Shown piece by piece: positions 37,062 to 46,396 of a stretch of 64,000 nucleotides of DNA. This stretch comes from CAZKRU01 sp964555235. Its GTDB lineage: Bacteria > Verrucomicrobiota > Verrucomicrobiia > Methylacidiphilales > CAMAQI01. A model generated the notes under the pieces. The model was not told the origin of the DNA. It did not search any database and saw only the letters and a program-made list of their open reading frames with translations. The translations under genes and the position numbers were made by a program. The stretch is taken from positions 3,596 to 67,595 of the forward strand of contig CAZKRU010000008.1 in the NCBI GenBank assembly GCA_964555235.1, written 5' to 3'. Each line of letters starts with the position of its first letter. The first letter of the stretch is position 1.

Positions 37062-37274
37062 TTAAACCCAGATTTTGCATTAGAAAATGCAAAATCTGTC
37101 CTGGCGGGCGCCAGGACCGAAAGCATTCGGGGTAAAACCCCGCCGAGATTTCATTCACCATTTTGGTGAATGAAATTGAAGGAGAAATCGGCCTCAAAAA
37201 ACCGCTCTTTCAGAGCGGATTTTTATGAGGCAAATTTTGGAATAGAGGGGGTCTATTGCAAAATTTGGGTTAAA
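37062..37274. mobile_element. MITE-like multi-hairpin element, copy 1
   Basis: About 213 bases. Ends are near-inverted copies: TTAAACCCAGATTTTGCA on the left and TGCAAAATTTGGGTTAA on the right. Inside lie successive hairpins: GATTTTGCATT/AATGCAAAATC-like, CCTGGCG/CGCCAGG, CCGAA/TTCGG, GGGG/CCCC, ATTTCATTCACC/GGTGAATGAAAT, and CCGCTCT/AGAGCGG inside GCCTCA/TGAGGC. The last is CAAATTTTG/CAAAATTTG enclosing AATAGA/TCTATT. No protein is encoded. A second, inverted copy lies at 57899-58114. Confidence 0.8.
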
Positions 37275-37325
37275 ATGAATTCTCTGCGACCTTGGCGAAC
37301 TCTGCGCGAGGAAAAAACTCCGCAA

Positions 37326-38024
37326 TCATTCCGCGACCGCTTCGTCCGTCGAAAAAGGACTGACGTCGTGGACGAAACAGATTTTCTCCCTCCACGTCAT
37401 CTTCCGGAATTTTCGAAGCACACGACGACGGCGGGAGAGAGGAAGCGTCTTGAGATGCGCCAGAAACTTCACTGCCAGCTCTTGTGCAATTTTATAACGA
37501 GCCTGAAGAATCCGGGATTGGAACTTCTCGTAGCTCATATCAAAAATCTGATCCGTCAACCAACGTCTCACTTCCGGGGTTAATGTCTCGCTTCCACAAT
37601 GACAACAGGCAAATTTCGCCAAAACCAGATAGGTATCCACTTTGGCCATGACTTCAAAATTCATGATACAATCTTCGCTGTCACTTAACGGTTGCCCCTC
37701 TTGGAATTGAAGGGCCGCTTGAACCGCGTGATCAATCTCTTCGATAAACTGAATCAATGGCGCTATGTTTGCCTCTGAAATAGAAAGCCGGGGATCATTT
37801 TTCTCCAACGCTTCGATCAACGGTTCCGCATAATAGATCGCCACATAAAGCCGATCTCCCTCTTGTCGCAAAAAGGTCCGAGCAAACGGAGAGAGCGCCG
37901 GTGCCCCCGCCTTACGACTTAAATCGTGACACCGTTTTCGGCCAATCACACATTCCTCGAGATTCACTCCCGAGTCCGAATAAGTGTGTTCGATCAGCCG
38001 TTGGATTTCCTGGAGGAGCGTCAT
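37326..38024 (-). CDS. Conserved-looking protein of unknown function, second gene of a pair
   Basis: A 232-residue soluble, mostly helical protein. A CxxC pair in FACCHCGSETLTPEVRRWLT could bind metal. The C-terminal part is very basic (LPLSRRRRVLRKFRKM). No family is recognised. It overlaps the preceding gene by 4 bases (ATGA at 38021-38024), so the two are translated together. Confidence 0.65.
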   Translation of the reverse strand: MTLLQEIQRLIEHTYSDSGVNLEECVIGRKRCHDLSRKAGAPALSPFARTFLRQEGDRLYVAIYYAEPLIEALEKNDPRLSISEANIAPLIQFIEEIDHAVQAALQFQEGQPLSDSEDCIMNFEVMAKVDTYLVLAKFACCHCGSETLTPEVRRWLTDQIFDMSYEKFQSRILQARYKIAQELAVKFLAHLKTLPLSRRRRVLRKFRKMTWREKICFVHDVSPFSTDEAVAE

Positions 38025-38701
38025 AAAGCGTGAGAATGAAAGTGGAGCGTATTTTCCGCCATTTGGTTCAGGGCCAATCGCACCCGATGAAATTGATCGG
38101 CGAGACTTTCGTACACCTGATTTAATTCCTCGCGTCGAGCCTGAGAGGTATGAGACGCCTCATGAAAAGCGCTCTGCCCAATCGTTTCATAAAAGCGAAG
38201 ACCGGGAGCCCCGTGGCGAGCACATTGTGCCTCCACTCGCCCTGGAAAGATCCCGGTCATAAAGAGTGAAAAATTTCCGATATGAACCCGGAGTTGATAC
38301 GCCTGGTCCGGTGGAAGTTTCTGGAGCGCGATCAAGAGATCCGAAACGTACGCATAACTCTGAGATCCTTTCGCTCCCGGATCTTGCAAGGCGGTCATGC
38401 GACTGAACTCCGTCAGAACCCCGGCAATATAATCACAAAGCGTCCGATCTTCGAGCTGCGCCCGCTTGAGGACATCTCGCGTAAGAAGATAAAAATAGAA
38501 CGCAGGCGAAACCTGAAGGGATCCAGTTTCATCAATCAGCGCATCCCGCAGTGTCGGGTGATCCAACAAATGATCCAAGGCATGTTCGTCGTGAAAAAGC
38601 GAATGAAGGTGAGTCGCGTCTTGTGAAGAACGGGCTAAAACTCGGGTCATGAAAGCCATGTCCTCCGAAGTGAACTGCGAGCGGCAAGTATGCATGCTCA
38701 T
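38021..38701 (-). CDS. Conserved-looking protein of unknown function, first gene of a pair
   Basis: A 226-residue helical protein starting MSMHTCRSQFTSEDMAFMTR. It holds a His- and Asp-rich segment LHSLFHDEHALDHLLDHPTL and an aromatic stretch SPAFYFYLLTRDVLKRAQLE. No signal peptide is seen. I do not recognise the family. The long overlap-free frame and the ATGA junction with the next gene make a real two-gene operon likely. Confidence 0.65.
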   Translation of the reverse strand: MSMHTCRSQFTSEDMAFMTRVLARSSQDATHLHSLFHDEHALDHLLDHPTLRDALIDETGSLQVSPAFYFYLLTRDVLKRAQLEDRTLCDYIAGVLTEFSRMTALQDPGAKGSQSYAYVSDLLIALQKLPPDQAYQLRVHIGNFSLFMTGIFPGRVEAQCARHGAPGLRFYETIGQSAFHEASHTSQARREELNQVYESLADQFHRVRLALNQMAENTLHFHSHAL

Positions 38702-38950
38702 GATAAAATAATTAAAGCATCAACCGTGCCAATCCGGCTGGGCCTCCAGTTAAGAATACGTGGGGAGAAAGAAGAGAGGGAGAGGACATCATCCATGATG
38801 TTTTTACGTTCACCTTAACAAAAAGTAATCCAAACTCCGTAAAATGCAAGGGGGCAATATCAATTTGCACTTTCAATAAACACTGTTAGTTTTTTACTAG
38901 GGATTCTCCAGAGTTTTACGAGTTCGGTGGGTCGATTGATTCAAGGCATC

Positions 38951-40678
38951 ATGAACGTCCGCAAAAAAAAGATGAAGGCTGTGGCAAAGATTCTCGTCCT
39001 GTTTTTAATTTTAGGAGTCTCGAGTCACGCTGCGTCGATTACTTGGAATCCAGGAGTCTCCACGGATACCCTTTGGTCGACATCTGGAAATTGGACAGGG
39101 GGTGTTCCGGCGAGTGGAGACGATGTTACCTTGGATGCAAGTTCGGCATCGTTTGATCCGACATCACTCGATCTTGTTGGACTTACTCTGAATAGTCTCA
39201 CGCTCGCAACCAGTGGAGGACTTACTTTAACGGGCAACACCTTCTCGCTCGCGAGCGGAGGGAGCGTGGTGAACAGTACCAATGGTACTTTTCAAATTAA
39301 CCAAGCCATTTCGCTTTTAGGGAATGTCACTTTTAACAGTACGGGGACTGGAAATGTCAACATCGGTGGAATTCTGTCGAATGCAGCCAATGTCACCATT
39401 CAAGGGACCTCAAGCGCGAGGTTGATTACGACAGCGGCCGTGCATACATTCACCGGAAACTGGCTGCTCAATGGGGGGACATTGGTTACCAGCACGGATG
39501 GCCGGTTGGGAGATGCCGCCAATGATTTGGTTTTTGGTGGAGGACGGCTTCGTGCTGCCACTCTAACGTTGGGAGCAGGCCGTGCGCTGGATTTTTCAGG
39601 AGGAAACGGCGAGATCCAAATTACTTCTGCGGCTAGCGCCACCTTTCAATTAAATTCCGCAGGTCAGTTGGTGGGAGGCGGCACTTTAACTTATGTTGGA
39701 TCGACGAATACAACCAATGCCACGACCCTCACCATCGGAGCCGCCAATACCGGCTTTACCGGGTCAGTAACGATGAACGCCATTAATGCCACCGATATTA
39801 TCGATCTGAAGAATGCCGACTCCCTCGGTCAAACCGGAAGTAAGGGATCCATCACCCTGACAAAAGGAACGCTCAAGCTGACCAACGATACCTCCACCAA
39901 CTTTGGAAATAATCTGTCGGTAACTCCTGCCGCTGCAGGTGACGCAAACATCGTCGTAGAACGTGCCACAACAGGAGCGGGAGTTTCCCACACGTTGGGA
40001 ACACTTTCGATCGGAACAAAAACACTCGTTGTCACTAAAGGAGCCAATGTCACATCGGGAACCGCTGGACTGATCCTTGGCGCAACGGCTTTAAGCGGCA
40101 ATCCGACATTTACCCTGACGAATGCAAATCTGAGCTTGGGAGACATCACGACGGCGAACCAAAATCGACGAATCACCGTTGACAGTACAAGTACAGGACA
40201 ACTTCACTTCGTCGGGAATATTGCGCCGAGTACCAGCGCCAAAAATCTCACCATCGATAATGCTGCCGCATCTCTGGCGGGATCGACGACCTTTGATACA
40301 GGCTCCACCTTTACCTTCAACTTAGGGACGAGCAGCGATAGCATTAGTCTTTGGAACTACCAAAGTGGTGAGGTTGTTTTTAACAGCAATACGATCACCG
40401 TCAATCAAGCGACGGGATTCACCACAACGACCTACACGCTCTTTGATTTTTATAGCGACTCCGGAACCACCCTCACAGCACATGGCCTCTCCGCTGGACT
40501 TGGAGCCGTAACGATTGCGGGAGGAGGGTTCAATGGTGCCATCGTTTATAACACAAACACCATTGATCTCGTCGTGACTGCGGTTCCAGAGCCTTCAACC
40601 TACCTTTTCATGATCCTCGGTGGACTCATGCTTCTGGTTGTGAGAAATCGTAGAATGAAAATTTACGCAAAATCGTAG
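38951..40678 (+). CDS. PEP-CTERM surface protein with beta-helix repeats
   Basis: About 575 residues. A signal peptide (VAKILVLFLILGVSSHAAS) is followed by a Gly-, Thr- and Asn-rich body with autotransporter-like strands (SITWNPGVSTDTLWSTSGNW at the start, then many L-T-G/N repeats). The C-terminus is a full sorting signal: AVPEPSTYLFMILGGLMLLV, then basic RNRRMK. An exosortase would cut and attach it; one is encoded at 49789-51309. Start ATG 38951 (MNVRKKKMK) is preferred over 38927. Relatives are thought to be matrix or surface-layer proteins. Confidence 0.9.
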   Translation: MNVRKKKMKAVAKILVLFLILGVSSHAASITWNPGVSTDTLWSTSGNWTGGVPASGDDVTLDASSASFDPTSLDLVGLTLNSLTLATSGGLTLTGNTFSLASGGSVVNSTNGTFQINQAISLLGNVTFNSTGTGNVNIGGILSNAANVTIQGTSSARLITTAAVHTFTGNWLLNGGTLVTSTDGRLGDAANDLVFGGGRLRAATLTLGAGRALDFSGGNGEIQITSAASATFQLNSAGQLVGGGTLTYVGSTNTTNATTLTIGAANTGFTGSVTMNAINATDIIDLKNADSLGQTGSKGSITLTKGTLKLTNDTSTNFGNNLSVTPAAAGDANIVVERATTGAGVSHTLGTLSIGTKTLVVTKGANVTSGTAGLILGATALSGNPTFTLTNANLSLGDITTANQNRRITVDSTSTGQLHFVGNIAPSTSAKNLTIDNAAASLAGSTTFDTGSTFTFNLGTSSDSISLWNYQSGEVVFNSNTITVNQATGFTTTTYTLFDFYSDSGTTLTAHGLSAGLGAVTIAGGGFNGAIVYNTNTIDLVVTAVPEPSTYLFMILGGLMLLVVRNRRMKIYAKS

Positions 40679-40702
40679 CCACTTTCCCCACATCCTCTTC
40701 GA

Positions 40703-41041
40703 CTACCCCACCACCTTCTTCACAAAACAGGCCTTCAGCCCCACAGCGATACCATCCATCTTGCAAGAGATCTCGTGATCTCCATCCACCAGCTTGATGG
40801 TTTTCGACTTCGTCCCCGTCTTGAGGACCTGCGACGCCCCTTTCAGCGGCAAATCTTTGATCAAGGAGACAATGTCCCCATCCGCCAAAACCGTTCCGTG
40901 CGCATCCTTCACCACTCGCGCCTTCTCTGGCTCGGGCTCACGCTCCCACTCATGCCCGCACGTCACACACTCCCAGCGCTCCGAATGTTCTATTAATTCC
41001 GTCATTTCACACATCGGACAAGCAGGTTTACTCATAGACAA
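40703..41041 (-). CDS. yjdM: YjdM/PhnA-type zinc ribbon protein
   Basis: A 112-residue protein. The N-terminal zinc ribbon has CPMCEMTELIEHSERWECVT, then CGHEW (two CxxC pairs). The C-terminal PhnA domain reads VVKDAHGTVLADGDIVSLIK and ends with ISCKMDGIAVGLKACFVKKV. The family is widespread, and despite the old PhnA name it is not a proven phosphonate enzyme. The start may be ATG 41041 or 41035. Confidence 0.92.
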   Translation of the reverse strand: MSMSKPACPMCEMTELIEHSERWECVTCGHEWEREPEPEKARVVKDAHGTVLADGDIVSLIKDLPLKGASQVLKTGTKSKTIKLVDGDHEISCKMDGIAVGLKACFVKKVVG

Positions 41042-41110
41042 ACACGATAGGGCGACTCTGCATCAGAAATCAACAAAGGAAGAAAACTAAAGAAGGATTT
41101 TTTTGCGTAG

Positions 41111-41169
41111 TGTTCGCAGAGAATAAAAAATGTTTTCTCAGCGGACTCGGCGAACTCTGCGCGAAAAAC
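41111..41169. repeat. Dispersed intergenic repeat (CTCTGCGCGAAAAA family), second copy
   Basis: TTTTCTCAGCGGACTCGGCG followed by AACTCTGCGCGAAAAA is nearly identical to 4201-4236. It lies between yjdM and valS. Confidence 0.7.
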
Positions 41170-41236
41170 ATTCCCTCTTCCCCCCTCAACTTGAAACTTG
41201 CCCCTTCTCCTTCACTGACTATCCTCACCCCTCGTC

Positions 41237-43930
41237 ATGAGTGAACTGGCCAAAGCATACGAACCGTCCCAAGTTGAAGATCGTCTCTACTCCCAATGGA
41301 AGGATCGCGGCGATTGGACTGCCAATCCCGCTTCTTCTAAACCGGCCTATTCCATCGTCATGCCCCCGCCGAACATCACGGGGGTACTGACGCTCGGCCA
41401 CGTTCTCAACAACACGATCCAAGATATCCTCTGCCGCAAAGCCCGCATGGAAGGGAAGGAAGTCCTTTGGCTCCCCGGAACCGATCACGCCGGACTTGCC
41501 ACACAAACAGCCGTGGAAAAACATCTCCGCAAAACCGAGAATAAAACTCGAAACGATCTCGGCCGCGACGAATTTCTCCGCCGCACCTGGGAGTGGCAGG
41601 AGAAGCACGGAAGCATCATTCTCCAACAGCTTCAAAAAATCGGCTGCTCCGCCGATTGGTCGCGACTTCGCTTCACGATGGACGACGCTTATTCCAAGGA
41701 AGTCCAAACCGTCTTTATCGATCTTTTTCAAAAAGGATGCATCCATCGAGGGCTCCGCATGGTGAACTGGTGTCCCGGATCGCTCACCGCCATTTCCGAC
41801 GAAGAGGTGATTCCAAAAGCACAAAAAGGGCTTCTCTTCACGATGAAGTATGAAGTCGCGGAAGAACCGGGAACTTTTATCGAAATTTCAACAACGCGCC
41901 CTGAAACGATCATGGGCGATACAGCCGTTGCCGTGAAACCGGGCGGTAAATGGGCAAGGCTCATTGGCAAGCATGTCTGGCGCCCCTTCCCTCGCGAAAA
42001 AATTCCGATCATCGCCGATGAAGCCGTGGATGAAGCCTTCGGCACCGGCGCGCTCAAGGTCACTCCCGCGCACGACAAGGTCGATTTTGAAATCGGTCAA
42101 CGCCACCAACTCCCGATCATTGAAATTTTGACGCCAAACGGAAAAATCAATTGCCCGTCGGTTCCCGAACTTCACGGCCTTGATCGCTTTGAAGCCCGCA
42201 AAAAGGCGACCGAGCTTTTGAAGGAAAAGGAACTTCTCATCAAGGAAGAGCCATACGAAAACAATGTCGGCTTCAGCGAACGCGCGGATGTTCCCATCGA
42301 ACCGCGATTGAGCCTTCAGTGGTTTCTCGATTACAAAAAGATGCTTGGCGGAAAAATGATTCCCGAAGCGTTGCGCGTTGTGCGAGAACATCTGATTCGG
42401 ATTTATCCCGATCATTGGGAAAAAGTTTACGGCCATTGGCTCGAAAATATTCAGGAATGGTGCCTCTCACGCCAAGTCTGGTGGGGCCACCGTCTTCCGG
42501 TCTGGTATCGCACGAAGGGAACCTCTCATGCACTCGACCTGAGCCAACCCCGGACGATGAAGGAACTCGCAGAGCTCATCGCCTCTCAAGTCGAAGTCAA
42601 ATGTCAGCCGGAATCTCCCGGTGCCGACTGGACCCAAGATGATGACACGCTCGACACCTGGGCCTCCTCCTGGCTTTGGGCCTATGCAACGATGGATGCG
42701 CCGACTCGAAAAAAATTCTATCCGACCTCCGTTCTCGTCACCGGACCTGATATTATTTTTCTCTGGGTTGCCCGTATGATCATCGCCGGGCTCGAATATC
42801 AACCCTCTGGCACCCCGACCTCCGAGGCAAATATCGCCTTTGCCGATGTCTATTTCACCGGATTGATCCGCGACAAGCAGGGACGAAAAATGTCGAAATC
42901 CCTTGGAAACTCCCCCGATACCCTCGAGATCATTGCCAAATACGGGGCCGATGGACTCCGTTTCGGCCTCATGCGCATGGCTCCCCAAGGTCAGGATATT
43001 CGCTTTGACGAAAAACAGATCGAGGAAGGTCGCAATTTCTGCAACAAACTCTGGAACGCTTCTCGCTTCCGCGCCATGCAAGGTCCGCTCGATGCAAAAG
43101 CGGATCCGTCGAAACATGCCCTGACTCCATTTGCCTCACTCCTTCTTCATAAACTCCAGAACACCGTGAGTCGCTATCACACCGCACTCGACGCCTACGA
43201 ATTCAATCAAGCCGCCAATGCGCTCTATGATTTTGTCTGGAACGACTTCTGTTCCAATTTCATCGAAGCCGCAAAAGGTGATTTTCAAAAAGCAGACTCC
43301 CCGACTCGTGCGGGAACCCTGGCCTCCATCGACTACACGCTCTCTGTCGTTCTTCGTTTATTGCACCCATACGCTCCATTTGTGACGGAAGAACTCTGGC
43401 TCATGCTCGGTCTCGGCGAATCGACCATTCAATTCGCCTCCTTACCTCGAACCATCGAAATACCCTTGGACAAGGCATCCGTTAATCGCGCTCAAGCGGT
43501 TTATGAATCGGTCGATCTCGGCCGCGGCTTACGTGGGGAGTTCAATCTTCCTTCAAACCAAAAGATTCCATTCCAAACGCGATTTAAAACGCCGCTCACG
43601 GATTCAGAGAAAGAAGTCCTCTCGCTCCTCCTCAATGCCAGTGCGCTCGATCCGGTTGAAACAGCCCCAGCCAAAACACCCATGGTCTTTACTCCTTTAG
43701 GAGAACTCTTTCTCCCACTCGCCGGACTCGTAGACCCCGAACAAGAGAAGAAACGCTTGGAAAAAGAACTGCAAAAGCTCTCCAAAGACATCGAACTCAC
43801 CCAGAAAAAACTTTCCGATCCGAATATGATCCAAAAGGCTCCTCCTGAAAAAGTCACCGAATGGAAGCAAGCCTTGGAGACTCTGGCGCAAAAACAAAAG
43901 CGTCTGACGGAACAGATGGAAATGTTGTAA
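41237..43930 (+). CDS. valS: Valyl-tRNA synthetase
   Basis: An 897-residue class I synthetase. The HIGH-type motif appears as PPNITGVLTLGHVLNN near residue 37, and the KMSKS loop as GRKMSKSLGNSP near residue 551. The editing domain segments (ISTTRPETIMGDTAVAV, GTGALKVTPAHDKVDFEIG) are intact, and the C-terminal coiled coil (EQEKKRLEKELQKLSKDIEL) that contacts tRNA is present. The queA gene follows 7 bases after the stop. Confidence 0.97.
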   Translation: MSELAKAYEPSQVEDRLYSQWKDRGDWTANPASSKPAYSIVMPPPNITGVLTLGHVLNNTIQDILCRKARMEGKEVLWLPGTDHAGLATQTAVEKHLRKTENKTRNDLGRDEFLRRTWEWQEKHGSIILQQLQKIGCSADWSRLRFTMDDAYSKEVQTVFIDLFQKGCIHRGLRMVNWCPGSLTAISDEEVIPKAQKGLLFTMKYEVAEEPGTFIEISTTRPETIMGDTAVAVKPGGKWARLIGKHVWRPFPREKIPIIADEAVDEAFGTGALKVTPAHDKVDFEIGQRHQLPIIEILTPNGKINCPSVPELHGLDRFEARKKATELLKEKELLIKEEPYENNVGFSERADVPIEPRLSLQWFLDYKKMLGGKMIPEALRVVREHLIRIYPDHWEKVYGHWLENIQEWCLSRQVWWGHRLPVWYRTKGTSHALDLSQPRTMKELAELIASQVEVKCQPESPGADWTQDDDTLDTWASSWLWAYATMDAPTRKKFYPTSVLVTGPDIIFLWVARMIIAGLEYQPSGTPTSEANIAFADVYFTGLIRDKQGRKMSKSLGNSPDTLEIIAKYGADGLRFGLMRMAPQGQDIRFDEKQIEEGRNFCNKLWNASRFRAMQGPLDAKADPSKHALTPFASLLLHKLQNTVSRYHTALDAYEFNQAANALYDFVWNDFCSNFIEAAKGDFQKADSPTRAGTLASIDYTLSVVLRLLHPYAPFVTEELWLMLGLGESTIQFASLPRTIEIPLDKASVNRAQAVYESVDLGRGLRGEFNLPSNQKIPFQTRFKTPLTDSEKEVLSLLLNASALDPVETAPAKTPMVFTPLGELFLPLAGLVDPEQEKKRLEKELQKLSKDIELTQKKLSDPNMIQKAPPEKVTEWKQALETLAQKQKRLTEQMEML

Positions 43931-43937
43931 CGTCCTT

Positions 43938-44951
43938 GTGCTGACCTCCGAATATTATTTTGATTTGCCCGAAGATTTAATCGCCGCACATCCTGCGCCC
44001 GAACGCAACGCTTCACGACTGCTCGTCGTGAATCGCAAAGATCAATCCATTTCACATCACTCTTTTTCAGAGATTGAAAAATTTCTTCATCCTGAAGATC
44101 TGCTCGTCCTCAACAACAGCCGCGTCATTCCGAGCCGAATGTTTACCTCCGATCAAAAATTTGAAGTTCTCCTTCTCGAGGAGACGAGTCCCCGTCACTG
44201 GGTCGCGCTCCTCAAGCCAGGACGGAAAGCACAACCGGGACAACGCCTGATTTTTCATCCACATCGCGTCGGAGCGACTCCTGAAATCCTCGAGGCAGAA
44301 GTCCTTCGAACCCTTCCCGATGGCGAGCGGGTTCTTCGATTTTTTCAACCCTTCGAATTGGATGATTTCGGAAGACTCCCGATTCCTCCCTACATCGTTA
44401 AACGTCGCGAACAACTCCAGGAGCCGATCACATCACCCGAAGATCGCGAACGCTATCAAACCGTTTATGCCGCCACTCCCGGCTCGGTGGCCGCGCCAAC
44501 GGCAGGCCTCCATTTCACCCCGGAGCTCCTCCAGAAATTTAATCACACGTTCGTCACCCTCCATGTCGGTATGGGAACCTTTCGCCCGGTCAAAACCGAA
44601 AAACTTGAAGATCATCCGATGCACGAGGAGGCTTTTTCAATTCCGGAAGGATTGGAGACTCAGGCTCAACAAGCTCGACGCATCGTTGCCGTCGGCACCA
44701 CGAGCGTTCGCGTCCTGGAGAGCGTGAAAAGCCTCGAAGCCCAAACGGGAAGAACTCGAATTTTTATTCATCCTCCCTATCGCTTCCAACGTGTGGGCGC
44801 ACTCCTCACGAATTTCCATCTCCCGCAATCCACGCTTCTCATGCTTGTCTCTGCCTTTGCCGGAAAGGAACTTCTTTTTCGTGCCTACGATGAAGCCATT
44901 CAAAAGCGTTACCGCTTCTTCAGCTACGGTGACGCAATGCTTCTGGTTTAG
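43938..44951 (+). CDS. queA: S-adenosylmethionine:tRNA ribosyltransferase-isomerase
   Basis: A 337-residue enzyme that transfers and isomerises the ribosyl part of SAM onto preQ1 in tRNA, making epoxyqueuosine. Typical segments: FDLPEDLIAAHPAPERNASR, DLLVLNNSRVIPSRMF, GSVAAPTAGLHFTPELLQKF, HVGMGTFRPVKTE and THFLPQSTL-type NFHLPQSTLLMLVSAFAG. The start codon is GTG at 43938, 7 bases after valS, so both are probably co-transcribed. Confidence 0.95.
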   Translation: MLTSEYYFDLPEDLIAAHPAPERNASRLLVVNRKDQSISHHSFSEIEKFLHPEDLLVLNNSRVIPSRMFTSDQKFEVLLLEETSPRHWVALLKPGRKAQPGQRLIFHPHRVGATPEILEAEVLRTLPDGERVLRFFQPFELDDFGRLPIPPYIVKRREQLQEPITSPEDRERYQTVYAATPGSVAAPTAGLHFTPELLQKFNHTFVTLHVGMGTFRPVKTEKLEDHPMHEEAFSIPEGLETQAQQARRIVAVGTTSVRVLESVKSLEAQTGRTRIFIHPPYRFQRVGALLTNFHLPQSTLLMLVSAFAGKELLFRAYDEAIQKRYRFFSYGDAMLLV

Positions 44952-44984
44952 AGCATTTTAAATCTCATGGCCTCAAGTAAATTT

Positions 44985-45053
44985 GGAACTCAGGAACTCA
45001 AGAAACAAAAAAACACACGGGATTACCCTATTTTCCTGAGTTCGTGAGTTCCC
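44985..45053. repeat. Inverted GGAACTCAGG repeat
   Basis: GGAACTCAGGAACTCAAGAA faces TTTCCTGAGTTCGTGAGTTC after a short A-rich spacer. The rest of 44952-45256 shows no further feature. Confidence 0.5.
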
Positions 45054-45256
45054 GATTCAACAACACGCGACTACAGTTTTTATCAACTTGCTATAGGAGA
45101 GATGAGAGGGGAGACGATGGCCTCCTTCTTGACTCTAGGGATGCAACTTCAACGAATAATCACGATAAAATTCTTATCTTCAGAAGCATTTTATAAATAA
45201 TTAGGCACTTTCTCATTAAAAATTCAGAGTTTTTGCGGGGTTGAAAATACCCGTAG

Positions 45257-45490
45257 GTGAATTACCTTAATCACATGCAATTACGAGTTCTCCTCAGCGC
45301 CTGCGTCATTTTGTTTCTGGGGTACCTCTGGGTCGGCAACCCAATGTTTGACTCATGGCCCTCCCAACTGACCACCCTGCTGCGTCAGTTTCTTCACGAA
45401 TGCCAACACTACCGACTCCTGGTAACGCTGGCAGGGACCGCTACGATTGGGTCATTGTTTATGACCTACCAGAAAATTGGCCCCTACTGA
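45257..45490 (+). CDS. Small membrane protein of unknown function
   Basis: Up to 77 residues, or 71 from ATG 45275. Two hydrophobic stretches are seen: VLLSACVILFLGYLWVG and LLVTLAGTATIGSLFM. No family is recognised. The stop lies directly at a perfect-arm hairpin (45490-45535), supporting a real transcription unit. Confidence 0.5.
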   Translation: MNYLNHMQLRVLLSACVILFLGYLWVGNPMFDSWPSQLTTLLRQFLHECQHYRLLVTLAGTATIGSLFMTYQKIGPY

Positions 45491-45535
45491 CTTCACGCAT
45501 CGGAAACCTTCTCTCCCTTCCGGTGCGTGAAGTTT
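45490..45535 (+). terminator. Hairpin terminator after the small membrane protein
   Basis: ACTTCACGCATCGGAA and TTCCGGTGCGTGAAGT form a 16-bp stem with one G-T pair, followed by TTTT. The T-run is short, so termination strength is uncertain. Confidence 0.6.
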
Positions 45536-45558
45536 TGGTGGCGTTCTGGCTGAAATCA

Positions 45559-45660
45559 TTTTCGCGCAGAGATCGCCGAGTCCGCTGAGAAAACGATTTT
45601 TTACCCTCTGCGAGCACGGCGATCCCCGCCTGCAGCGCTATGCAGCATTGCGGGCAGGTC
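45559..45660. repeat. Dispersed intergenic repeat, inverted third copy, plus GCGGGCAG repeat
   Basis: TTTTCGCGCAGAGATCGCCG followed by AGTCCGCTGAGAAAA is the reverse complement of the copies at 4201 and 41131. CGCCTGCAGCGCTATGCAGC and TTGCGGGCAG follow, related to a repeat at 47309. Nothing coding is seen in 45536-45773. Confidence 0.6.
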
Positions 45661-45773
45661 AGCGCGGAAAAATTCCTTACTTTCACTGAGACCACGGAAA
45701 CAGATTAAACTTGAACCCCGGTGAGCTCCGAGATCTCCGTGTGAAATCGGCATTTCGTTTTTACAACCGACCA

Positions 45774-46385
45774 TCACTTCTTCGGAATAAACAATTTCTG
45801 CCCGCTTTTGATCATGTCTTTCGAACTCATCCCATTCGCCTTCCGGATATCGTCGACTGAGACATTCACGCCACTCTCTCGAAAGGCTTGGGAAATCGCC
45901 GAGAGCGTCTGGCCATGCTCGACGACATGATAAAAGCCTTCCTCTTTCGATTCTTTTTTCGATTTCTCCACCGGTTTTTCCGCAACGGGCTTCACCGGTT
46001 TTTCTATCTCACGTTTGGGTGCCTCAACACTCTTTAACTTCTCCGCAACGAGCTGGCCAATCTCCTTCAGCAATACTTCACGCTCCTGAACCCGTTGGGA
46101 TTCCGCTTTTTCCAGCGCTGCGCGAAGCGTCACCATGTCGCTGCGAAGCTTTTCATTCTGATTTGATTGCGTTTCGAGCTGCGACTTTATCACGGAGAAC
46201 TGCTCCTTAAGAGTATTAAACTCGACCTGCAAACGCTCGGATTCCGCCTGAACCGAATCCATCAAATCGGCCGCTCTCAAAATCTTGAGACGTTCCGCTT
46301 CGGCGGCTTCCCGTTTCGCAGGATCCATTTGGGCCTGCGCCAAGGCGAGCCCCATCATGAAGCCAAAAATCAAACGCTTCGTCAT
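45774..46385 (-). CDS. Exported coiled-coil protein with C-terminal LysM domain
   Basis: About 203 residues from ATG 46385 (MTKRLIFGFMMGLALAQAQM, a signal peptide); the frame continues to 46400. A long coiled coil (about residues 25-110, ESERLQVEFNTLKEQFSVIK) is followed by a Pro-Lys-Glu linker and one LysM (FYHVVEHGQTLSAISQAFRE to QKLFIPKK). LysM binds the glycan of peptidoglycan, so the protein is likely periplasmic and wall-attached. It starts at the end of the dienelactone hydrolase gene on the same strand. Confidence 0.85.
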   Translation of the reverse strand: MTKRLIFGFMMGLALAQAQMDPAKREAAEAERLKILRAADLMDSVQAESERLQVEFNTLKEQFSVIKSQLETQSNQNEKLRSDMVTLRAALEKAESQRVQEREVLLKEIGQLVAEKLKSVEAPKREIEKPVKPVAEKPVEKSKKESKEEGFYHVVEHGQTLSAISQAFRESGVNVSVDDIRKANGMSSKDMIKSGQKLFIPKK

Positions 46386-46396
46386 TCGTTCCTTTA

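Noticed and set aside
38860..38890. Possible sigma54 promoter (GGGGGCAATATCAATTTGCA) before the PEP-CTERM gene
   Set aside because: PEP-CTERM genes are sometimes sigma54-controlled, but the GG-GC spacing is 12 instead of 10 bases, so the match fails.
45100..45256. Possible riboswitch or leader before the small membrane protein
   Set aside because: No conserved aptamer pattern or alternative hairpins could be recognised by eye.
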